From NCBI GenBank assembly GCA_045616225.1, contig JAZLGI010000029.1:1-20747 (forward strand): 20,747 nt of DNA, in the 5' to 3' direction. The notes beneath the pieces are model-generated. The model was not told the DNA's origin. It worked only from the letters and a program-made list of their open reading frames with translations, and ran no database searches. Of the stretch, positions 7,161 to 14,154 are shown in pieces. The position numbers and the translations under genes are program-made. Numbering within the stretch: position 1 is the first letter of the stretch; each line of letters opens with the position of its first letter. Origin of the DNA: JAZLGI01 sp045616225. GTDB taxonomy: Bacteria > Spirochaetota > Spirochaetia > Sphaerochaetales > Sphaerochaetaceae.

Positions 7161-9188
7161 ATGTTCAGGACAGAACTTGACGTCCCTGCCGGAAGTTTAC
7201 AATGTGCCTTGTATGCATTTAAGGGTGGGGCAGATGCTGTTTATCTTGGAGCCAGACAGTTTTCCGCCAGAAAGGGGGCTGTCAATTTCTCTTTTGAAGA
7301 CTTAAGGAAACTTAAGGAGTATTGCTTAAGGGAAAACAAAAAGTTCTATCTTACTGTTAATACTCTTGTTTCTGATGATAAGATTGGTAAACTTTACGGA
7401 CTTCTGAGAATCTTGGACTATATTGAGCCTAATGGAATTATTGTTCAGGATTTGGGTGTCGCTTCTCTCATAAAAGATTATTTTCCAGGACTTAAACTAC
7501 ATGCTTCCACACAACTTGCAGTTCATACTGTAGAAGGAGTAAAAGAACTTAAAGATTTGGGCTTCTCAAGAGTTGTATTAGCCCGTGAGTTAAGCTACGA
7601 AGAAATTGTCAAAATAAGAGAAGCCTGTCCTGATGTAGAACTAAAAGTCTTTATTCACGGAGCCCTTTGTTATGGTTTCTCAGGACTTTGTATGGCAAGC
7701 CAGCAAATAACCGGCAGAAGTGCGAACTGTGGGGAATGCGCTCAAATCTGCAGAACTTGGTTTTCCTGCAAGGAGACTGGTTCTGAGAACTGGTGTTTTT
7801 CCATGAAGGATTTCTTGCTTGGATCTGATATATGCAAACTACAGGATGCCGGAATTGATTCTGTCAAAATAGAAGGAAGAATGAAAGGTCCTGAGTATTG
7901 CTATTGGACAGCCAGGTATTACAGATTGCTTCTTGACGGTTTAAAAGAAACAGATTCAACTGTCATTCTTGCAAAGGAGGCAATGCAGGCTTCTTTTTCA
8001 AGAGAAACAACAAAAGGGTTTTTTAATCTCAAAGGTACTGTAGCTACGGCTCTTGATAATCTTGTCTGTTCTGATTATCCGTCGCACAGAGGTTTTCCTG
8101 TAGGAAGCATCAGACGCATTCTTAATAGGAGAGCAGAGGTAACATTTACAAAACCGGTGGCATTAAGAGATGGTTTGCTTGTTATCTCAGGAAAAGAAAG
8201 TGCAGGTTTTTCTTTTAACAATCCAAACAATTCAAGGTCTTATGTTTCTGCGGGAGAAACTGTTGAGATAGATTTCCCTACTGCTTCTTTCAAGACAAAA
8301 CCAAAGCAGGGAACAACAGTCTGGTGTACTTCAAGACATAACCTAAACTGCGAGAAACTTAATGAGAATCTTCCCTTGTTTGCCAAGGAAACAGATATTG
8401 AAATTGAACTGAGAAAACAATCTATACTACTTAACGGTGAAGAGTATTCTATTGATGTTCAAAGTGCAAGAAATGAATCAGATATAAACTCCGTTTTTTC
8501 CAAGGTCTTTACATCAAGTGATAAGAGCCTGTTTACCTGTGGAAAATTGAAAATAACAAATTCAAGCGGTTATGAAAAACCTTTTGTACCTCTCTCAAGA
8601 TTAAAGGAAATAAGACGTTTGTTTTATTCTTTACTTGATAAGCGTTTTGAACAGTTCTCCATTCCTGATTCTCCTGAATCCTTTAATGAAAAATTGCCGG
8701 ACAGGGCATTGCTGGGTTTGTGGGATCAAATTAAAGAAGTGAATTCAAACAAGTATATCTGCCTTAATCCTCTAATATTTGAAGAAGATGAGTATTTTTC
8801 AAAAATTGATATAATAACCAAGGAGAACCCGTCAATTTTTGTTGGACTAAATAATATTGCCCAGGTGAGATGGGCAAAGAAAAATCCAGAAATCAGAGTT
8901 TTTGCAGATGTTTTCATGTACACGGAGAACTCCTTCTCTTATGCTCTTTTAAAAAGTGAGATTCCAAATCTTATTGGCAGTTTTGAGCTAAATGAAAACA
9001 CAAAATTTACCCATGTGGGGAAGAATTTTAAACTGCCTGTTTTTATAAGCAGGGTTTGCCTGCGACATCATGGACTGGGATTGGATTGTAAGAATTGCAG
9101 TAGGGATAATGTGTATCACCTTACTCAGAATTCAAATCATTTTAAAGCTTATTGCAAAGACTGTATAACTACTGTTATCAAGGAGTGA
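7161..9188 (+). CDS. Peptidase U32-family protein, RlhA-like (rRNA hydroxylation)
   Basis: The 675-residue protein starts with an N-terminal TIM-barrel-like region (ELDVPAGSLQCALYAFKGGAD) and carries the U32 signature at residues 160-180 (E-x3-F...GALCYGFSGLCMAS). Cys170, Cys177 and the following C190/C193/C197 cluster fit the Fe-S site known in this family. Despite the name, characterised members are RNA hydroxylation factors: RlhA acts on 23S rRNA C2501 and TrhP on tRNA U34. The length of about 650-675 residues fits the RlhA group better than TrhP at about 450. A further C-x2-C...C-x2-C set (643, 646, 665, 668) sits at the C-terminus and may bind metal. GAAGG lies 5 nt upstream of ATG. The aminotransferase gene follows after 3 nt, so the two are probably co-transcribed. 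Confidence 0.85.
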   Translation: MFRTELDVPAGSLQCALYAFKGGADAVYLGARQFSARKGAVNFSFEDLRKLKEYCLRENKKFYLTVNTLVSDDKIGKLYGLLRILDYIEPNGIIVQDLGVASLIKDYFPGLKLHASTQLAVHTVEGVKELKDLGFSRVVLARELSYEEIVKIREACPDVELKVFIHGALCYGFSGLCMASQQITGRSANCGECAQICRTWFSCKETGSENWCFSMKDFLLGSDICKLQDAGIDSVKIEGRMKGPEYCYWTARYYRLLLDGLKETDSTVILAKEAMQASFSRETTKGFFNLKGTVATALDNLVCSDYPSHRGFPVGSIRRILNRRAEVTFTKPVALRDGLLVISGKESAGFSFNNPNNSRSYVSAGETVEIDFPTASFKTKPKQGTTVWCTSRHNLNCEKLNENLPLFAKETDIEIELRKQSILLNGEEYSIDVQSARNESDINSVFSKVFTSSDKSLFTCGKLKITNSSGYEKPFVPLSRLKEIRRLFYSLLDKRFEQFSIPDSPESFNEKLPDRALLGLWDQIKEVNSNKYICLNPLIFEEDEYFSKIDIITKENPSIFVGLNNIAQVRWAKKNPEIRVFADVFMYTENSFSYALLKSEIPNLIGSFELNENTKFTHVGKNFKLPVFISRVCLRHHGLGLDCKNCSRDNVYHLTQNSNHFKAYCKDCITTVIKE

Positions 9189-9191
9189 AAA

Positions 9192-10358
9192 ATGCGTTTT
9201 GTAGATAGAACAGGAACGGAATGTGTTAAGTATTCCAAGAAAATTATTAAGGAAACATGCGGTAATGAAAATGCACTGCCTTTTTGGGTCGCTGACATGG
9301 ATTTTGCATCCCCTGAAGAAATTGAAAAAGCGCTTGCAAAACAGATAGACCTTGGTGTTTACGGATATCATACAGTTGACGTTAAGGATGCTTTCTCTTA
9401 TTGGTGTAAGAAGCGTCATAACTTTGAACCCAATATGAACCTTGCTGTTCCTTCCTTTGGCATTTTGAATTCCATCGCAATTATGGTTGATTGTCTTGAG
9501 GGAGATATCATTGTGCCAAGTCCTACATACAGACCTTTCAGGACAATATGTCAAAACCATAACAGAAAATTTCTTGATTGGGAGCTAAAGTACAACAGAC
9601 AGGATTTAAGTTTTTCCCTTGACTTTAATTTGCTTGAAAAAATAGTTTCAGAACCGGGGAAGAAAATTATGATGTTCTGTTCTCCTCATAATCCTTCAGG
9701 TTTGATTTTTACTGAGAAAGACCTGGTAAAAGTAGCAGAAATTTGCAAAGCCCATGAAATTGTCGTTCTTTGTGATGAGATTCATTGTGATTTGATTTAC
9801 CCTGGAGAGAATCATATTCCGTTTGATGTAATTGCCGGAAAAGTAGGAGTAGATTGTGTTACTTTCATGGCTCCCAGCAAAACTTTCAACATAGCCGGTG
9901 AACACTTTTCAATGACACTTTTTTCAAATGAAGAGTTAAAGAAAAAATTTGAATTCAGAAGAGAACAATTGTTTTTAGAGAACCCGTCTCTTTTGAGTAC
10001 AATTGCCTCCAAAGCCGGTTATGAACACGGTTATGATTGGATAATTGAACTTACAGAAACCCTCAAACATAATGCAGATTTCATTGACTCTTGGCTAAAA
10101 CAAAACTGCCCTGAAATAAAGTTCATAAAACCACAGGCATCTTTCATAGGTTTTATGGATTGTTCAGAAGTGAGGAAAAAACTTCCGGAAGATGAGCCTT
10201 TGGTTGAATTCTTCGGAAAGAAAGCCGGAATACTGGTAAACGGAGGTCCTTGGTTTGGAGACCAATACGCAGATTTTGTAAGATTTAACTTTGCTTCAGA
10301 CATTCAACATATAGAAAATGCGCTTGTAAAAATGAGTTCTGCCGTGAAAAATATTTGA
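9192..10358 (+). CDS. patB: MalY/PatB-family PLP aminotransferase / cystathionine beta-lyase
   Basis: The 388-residue fold-type I PLP enzyme carries WVADMDFASPEEI (32-44), CSPHNPSG (163-170), DEIHCDLIYPG (195-205) and the PLP-lysine motif MAPSKTFNIAG with Lys230. These define the MalY/PatB C-S lyase group, which cleaves cystathionine or cysteine to pyruvate, ammonia and a thiol or H2S. Treponema denticola cystalysin belongs to the same family, so an H2S-forming role is possible but not proven. The usual NP-x-GR becomes NPSGL here. The ribosome site AAGGAG overlaps the stop of the U32 gene 3 nt upstream, indicating translational coupling. Confidence 0.9.
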   Translation: MRFVDRTGTECVKYSKKIIKETCGNENALPFWVADMDFASPEEIEKALAKQIDLGVYGYHTVDVKDAFSYWCKKRHNFEPNMNLAVPSFGILNSIAIMVDCLEGDIIVPSPTYRPFRTICQNHNRKFLDWELKYNRQDLSFSLDFNLLEKIVSEPGKKIMMFCSPHNPSGLIFTEKDLVKVAEICKAHEIVVLCDEIHCDLIYPGENHIPFDVIAGKVGVDCVTFMAPSKTFNIAGEHFSMTLFSNEELKKKFEFRREQLFLENPSLLSTIASKAGYEHGYDWIIELTETLKHNADFIDSWLKQNCPEIKFIKPQASFIGFMDCSEVRKKLPEDEPLVEFFGKKAGILVNGGPWFGDQYADFVRFNFASDIQHIENALVKMSSAVKNI

Positions 10359-10407
10359 TTGCCCTTTTTATCGGGCGTATTGTAAACACAGTTGAAATGT
10401 TATAAAT

Positions 10408-10445
10408 TATAATAAGGATATTAGGGGCTTTTGCCCCATAAGGAG
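10408..10445 (+). promoter_or_regulatory. pckG upstream element: TATAAT and a hairpin abutting the ribosome site
   Basis: TATAAT at 10408-10413 is a possible -10, but no good -35 lies at the usual distance. A perfect GGGGC-TTTT-GCCCC hairpin (10424-10437) ends 2 nt before the AAGGAG ribosome site of pckG (10440-10445). The hairpin may be a 5' stabiliser or a protein or RNA switch. The oad operon has a similar hairpin in its leader. Confidence 0.4.
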
Positions 10446-10451
10446 ATACAC

Positions 10452-12281
10452 ATGACAGTCAGTGAACTTAAACATGCACAACTCAAGAAGTGGATTGAAG
10501 ACTTTGCAGCTCTTACCACTCCTGACAAGATTTATCTCTGCAACGGTTCCAAAGAAGAGTATGATTCTCTTATTGACGGAATGGTAGAAAGCGGTCTTGC
10601 AACACGCCTTAACCCGGACAAGAAGCCAGGTAGTGTTCTTTTCCGTTCTGATCCATCAGACGTTGCACGTGTTGAAAAGAGAACTTACATTGCTTCTGCA
10701 ACAAAAGAAGGAGCAGGTCCAACCAATAACTGGATTGATCCTGTTGAGCTCAAGAAGACAATGACTGACCTTTATAAAGGATGTATGAAGGGTCGTACAA
10801 TGTACATTATTCCTTTCTCTATGGGTCCTGTAGGTTCAGAATTCTCAAAAATTGGTGTTGAGATTACAGATAGTGAATACGTTGTATGTAACATGATCAT
10901 CATGACAAGAGTTGGTGATGCAGTTATCAAACAGCTTGGAACAGACGGATACTTCGTACCATGTTACCACAGTGTAGGTAAGCCTCTTGCAAACGGAGAA
11001 AGCGATAACGGTATTTGGCCATGTGCAGATATGGATCACAAATATATTGCTCATTTCCCAGAATCAAGAGAAATCTGGTCATTTGGTTCCGGTTATGGTG
11101 GAAATGCCCTTCTTGGAAAGAAGTGTCTTGCTCTCAGAATTGCTACAGTTCTTGCAAGAGATGAAGGTTGGCTTGCAGAGCATATGCTCATTCTTAAGCT
11201 TACAAATCCGGAAGGAAAGGTTCGCTATATTACAGCAGCATTCCCAAGTGCCTGCGGAAAGACAAACCTTGCTATGCTCATTCCTACAATTGAAGGTTGG
11301 AAGGTTGAAACACTTTCTGATGATATTGCTTGGCTCAGATACGGCTCAGACGGAAGACTTTACGCTATGGCAGTTGAAGCAGGTTTCTTTGGTGTTGCAC
11401 CTGGAACATCTGCAAAGAGCAACTACAATGCTCTTGCAGCAGCTTCTAAGAATACAATCTTTACAAACGTTGGTCTCACAGAAGACGGAGATGTATGGTG
11501 GGAAGGAATTGGTTATGATGCTCCTGGCAAGTTGATTGACTGGCACGGAAATGAATGGGTTCAGGACAAGACAAATAAGGAACAGGCTCCTGCTGCTCAT
11601 CCTAATTCAAGATTCACAGCTCCTGCAGCACAGTGTCCTACACTTGCAAAGGAATGGGAAGATCCACACGGAGTTCCTGTTTCAGCTATTCTCTTTGGTG
11701 GCAGACGTCCTTCAACTATTCCATTGGTACACATGGCAAGAAACTGGACACATGGTACATTCCTTGGTTCAATCGTAGGTTCAGAAGTTACAGCTGCTAC
11801 ACTTGATGTTGCATCAGGAATCAGACGTGACCCTATGGCAATGAAGCCGTTTATCGGTTACAACGCAGGTGACTATTTCCAGCACTGGCTTGATGTAGGT
11901 AAGGCTGCTAAAGATCAGAGTCTTCTTCCTAAGATTTTCTATGTCAACTGGTTCAGAAAGACAGCAGAAGGCAAGTGGCTCTGGCCAGGATACGGTGATA
12001 ACAGCCGTGTTCTCAAGTGGATTTTCGAGTGCTGTGACGGTGTTGCCAAGACTGTTGATACACCTATTGGAATTATGCCTACAGTTGATGCAATTGATCG
12101 TCCGGAAGGCGTTTCAGAAGCAGATATGGCAGAGCTCCTTAAAGTTGATGTTGATGGATGGCTTAAGGAATGTGATGACATCCGCAATAACTACTATCCG
12201 CAGTTTGGTGATCATCTTCCAAAAGAACTTGCACAGCTTCTTGACACTCTTGAAGCAAATCTCAAGGCTGCCAAGAACTAA
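10452..12281 (+). CDS. pckG: Phosphoenolpyruvate carboxykinase (GTP)
   Basis: The protein of about 609 residues is of the GTP-dependent PEPCK type. It has the P-loop AFPSACGKTN at 263-272, with the reactive Cys268 typical of the GTP class, and FGGRRPSTIPLV around 415-426. YVNWFRKTAEGKWLWPGYG lies in the C-terminal third. The enzyme interconverts oxaloacetate and PEP with GTP/GDP in the cytoplasm. In fermenters it often runs towards oxaloacetate, conserving energy as GTP. ATG 10452 is chosen because AAGGAG lies 6 nt upstream; the in-frame upstream codon at 10431 falls inside the leader hairpin. A strong terminator follows. It is functionally linked to the oxaloacetate decarboxylase operon 600 nt downstream. 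Confidence 0.97.
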   Translation: MTVSELKHAQLKKWIEDFAALTTPDKIYLCNGSKEEYDSLIDGMVESGLATRLNPDKKPGSVLFRSDPSDVARVEKRTYIASATKEGAGPTNNWIDPVELKKTMTDLYKGCMKGRTMYIIPFSMGPVGSEFSKIGVEITDSEYVVCNMIIMTRVGDAVIKQLGTDGYFVPCYHSVGKPLANGESDNGIWPCADMDHKYIAHFPESREIWSFGSGYGGNALLGKKCLALRIATVLARDEGWLAEHMLILKLTNPEGKVRYITAAFPSACGKTNLAMLIPTIEGWKVETLSDDIAWLRYGSDGRLYAMAVEAGFFGVAPGTSAKSNYNALAAASKNTIFTNVGLTEDGDVWWEGIGYDAPGKLIDWHGNEWVQDKTNKEQAPAAHPNSRFTAPAAQCPTLAKEWEDPHGVPVSAILFGGRRPSTIPLVHMARNWTHGTFLGSIVGSEVTAATLDVASGIRRDPMAMKPFIGYNAGDYFQHWLDVGKAAKDQSLLPKIFYVNWFRKTAEGKWLWPGYGDNSRVLKWIFECCDGVAKTVDTPIGIMPTVDAIDRPEGVSEADMAELLKVDVDGWLKECDDIRNNYYPQFGDHLPKELAQLLDTLEANLKAAKN

Positions 12282-12293
12282 AACATTATACAG

Positions 12294-12325
12294 ACAGACC
12301 ATGGCAAAACATGGTCTGTTTTTTT
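12294..12325 (+). terminator. Rho-independent terminator of pckG
   Basis: A perfect 10-bp stem (ACAGACCATG / CATGGTCTGT) with loop GCAAAA is followed by a run of seven T. It begins 13 nt after the pckG stop and ends only 18 nt before the start codon of the next gene. Confidence 0.93.
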
Positions 12326-12343
12326 ATCAAAAAAGGAGTCAAT

Positions 12344-12823
12344 ATGGGAAAACGTGAAGATTTTATTTCATGGGATGAATATTTTATGGCTGTTGCAGTT
12401 CTTTCTTCTCTCAGAAGTAAAGATCCTAATACTCAGGTCGGAGCTTGCATAGTGAATGCAGACAAGAAGATAGTAGGAACAGGTTATAACGGTTTTCCTA
12501 TTGGTTGCAGTGATGAAGAACTCCCTTGGGAAAGAGAGGGAAATACTCTTGATACCAAGTATCCTTATGTCTGTCATGCAGAACTTAATGCTATTCTAAA
12601 TAGTATCTCCAGAGATTTGAAAGGATGTACTCTTTATGTAAGACTCTTTCCTTGCAATGAATGTGCAAAAGCAATAATTCAAAGCGGTATCAAGACAGTT
12701 GTATACAAAGAAAATAAGTATCCTGATTCAAACGAAGTCAAAGCATCTCTTAGAATGCTGCAGGCGGCAGGAGTTGAGTTAAGACAAATTCAGTTTAATA
12801 AAAAAATTGAAATAGAAATTTGA
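12344..12823 (+). CDS. dCMP deaminase-family protein (ComEB type)
   Basis: The protein of about 159 residues has the zinc-dependent cytidine/deoxycytidylate deaminase motifs CHAELNAIL (His78, Glu80) and PCNECAK (Cys104, Cys107). TQVGACIV and GYNGFPIGC, typical of dCMP deaminases, lie in the N-terminal half. It would deaminate dCMP to dUMP for dTTP synthesis; the ComEB group in Gram-positive competence loci is similar. ATG 12344 has AAAGGAG about 7 nt upstream. There is no room for a promoter between the pckG terminator T-run and this start, so expression must come from read-through or from a promoter inside pckG or the terminator. It ends at a shared bidirectional terminator. Confidence 0.93.
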   Translation: MGKREDFISWDEYFMAVAVLSSLRSKDPNTQVGACIVNADKKIVGTGYNGFPIGCSDEELPWEREGNTLDTKYPYVCHAELNAILNSISRDLKGCTLYVRLFPCNECAKAIIQSGIKTVVYKENKYPDSNEVKASLRMLQAAGVELRQIQFNKKIEIEI

Positions 12824-12838
12824 TTCTTGTTTTTTGTT

Positions 12839-12876
12839 AAAAAAAACGCTCCGGAGAAGCCGGAGCGTTTCTTTTT
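12839..12876. terminator. Bidirectional terminator between the dCMP deaminase gene and oadB
   Basis: An 11-bp perfect stem AAACGCTCCGG / CCGGAGCGTTT with loop AGAAG (12844-12870) is flanked by eight A on the left and TTT-C-TTTTT on the right. It therefore gives a T-run on both strands. It sits 15 nt after the plus-strand gene and 10 nt beyond the oadB stop. Confidence 0.92.
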
Positions 12877-12886
12877 AACCAATGAA

Positions 12887-14143
12887 TCAAAGCAATGCAG
12901 CTGCAGGTCTGAGTCCGTTGATGAGAGGTTCCATAACCGGAACACAGGCAAGAAGAACACCTGCTGCAACAGCAGAACCAATAACACCGGATACGTTTGG
13001 TCCCATAGCATGCATGAGAAGGAAGTTCTGAGGATCTGCTTCCTGACCAACCTTTGAAGATACACGGGCTGCCATAGGAACAGCAGAAACACCTGCGGAA
13101 CCAATAAGTGGGTTTACAGGATGCTTTGGATCTAACTTGTTCATGAGCTTTGCAATTAAGACACCCATTGCTGTTCCAAGACTGAAAGCTACGGCTCCAA
13201 GAAGAAGAATTCCAAGTGTGTTGAGGTTGAGGAAGTGATTTGCTTCCATCTTTGAACCAACAGAAAGACCAAGACAGATTGTAACGATATTCATCATAGC
13301 GTTACTTGCTGTATCTGAAAGTCTGTTTGTAACTCCGCTTTCTTTGAGAAGGTTACCGAACATGAGTCCTCCGATAAGAGGTGTTGCACTTGGAAGAAGA
13401 CATGCACAAACCAAAAGAACAGAGATAGGGAAAATAATCTTTTCTGTCTTTGAAACAGGTCTGAGCTGCTGCATCTTAATCTTTCTTTCTTCTTCTGTTG
13501 TAAGAGCCTTCATGATAGGTGGCTGAATAACAGGAACAAGAGCCATGTAAGAATAAGCTGCAACTGCAATAGGTCCAAGCATGTCAGAAGCAAGTCTTGT
13601 TGTTACATAAATTGCAGTAGGTCCGTCAGCTCCACCAATAATACCAATTGATGCTGCTGCATGGAGGTCAAAGTTAATGCCCGGAATAAAACTTAAAGCA
13701 AGTGCTCCAATAAGAGCTGCAAAGATTCCAAACTGAGCTGCTGCACCAAGAAGGAGTGTCTTTGGGTTTGCAATAAGAGGTCCGAAGTCTGTCATTGCAC
13801 CAACACCCATGAAGATGAGAATTGGGAAGAGACCACTCTGAATACCTGAATCAAACAATATCTTGATAAAACCTGTTGCACCCTGAGCATTAGGATCAAG
13901 AGCAAGAAGTGCTGTATCCTGAGCTGCAATGTATGCAAAAGGAATATTTGAAAGAACACAACCCATTCCAATAGGGATGAGAAGGAGAGGCTCAAAACCT
14001 TTCTTGATAGCAAGGTAGAAGAGAAGAAGACCAACGCAGATCATTACTGCGTTGCCCCAACCAAAACCTGAGTCAGCACCTGCGAGACCAAAGAAACCGT
14101 AAAGTCCTGTTGTCTCCCAGAGGTTAAGTAAATACTGTCCCAT
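12887..14143 (-). CDS. oadB: Na+-translocating decarboxylase beta subunit
   Basis: The 418-residue membrane protein has GIIGGADGPTAIYVTTRLA, the highly conserved region holding the essential Asp of the beta subunit, and IGSAGVSAVPMAARV near the end. This subunit decarboxylates carboxybiotin and couples it to Na+ export across the inner membrane. ATG 14143 follows GAGGAGGG, which overlaps the oadA stop. A TTG at 14158 in the same frame lies inside that ribosome site and is rejected. It is the last gene of oadG-oadA-oadB. The order and partners fit oxaloacetate decarboxylase; methylmalonyl-CoA or glutaconyl-CoA decarboxylase beta subunits are very similar in sequence. Confidence 0.95.
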   Translation of the reverse strand: MGQYLLNLWETTGLYGFFGLAGADSGFGWGNAVMICVGLLLFYLAIKKGFEPLLLIPIGMGCVLSNIPFAYIAAQDTALLALDPNAQGATGFIKILFDSGIQSGLFPILIFMGVGAMTDFGPLIANPKTLLLGAAAQFGIFAALIGALALSFIPGINFDLHAAASIGIIGGADGPTAIYVTTRLASDMLGPIAVAAYSYMALVPVIQPPIMKALTTEEERKIKMQQLRPVSKTEKIIFPISVLLVCACLLPSATPLIGGLMFGNLLKESGVTNRLSDTASNAMMNIVTICLGLSVGSKMEANHFLNLNTLGILLLGAVAFSLGTAMGVLIAKLMNKLDPKHPVNPLIGSAGVSAVPMAARVSSKVGQEADPQNFLLMHAMGPNVSGVIGSAVAAGVLLACVPVMEPLINGLRPAAALL

Positions 14144-14154
14144 TACATCCCTCC

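Noticed and set aside
10365..10380. Terminator after patB (GCCC-loop-GGGC)
   Set aside because: The stem is only 4 bp and no T-run follows; evidence is too weak to list.
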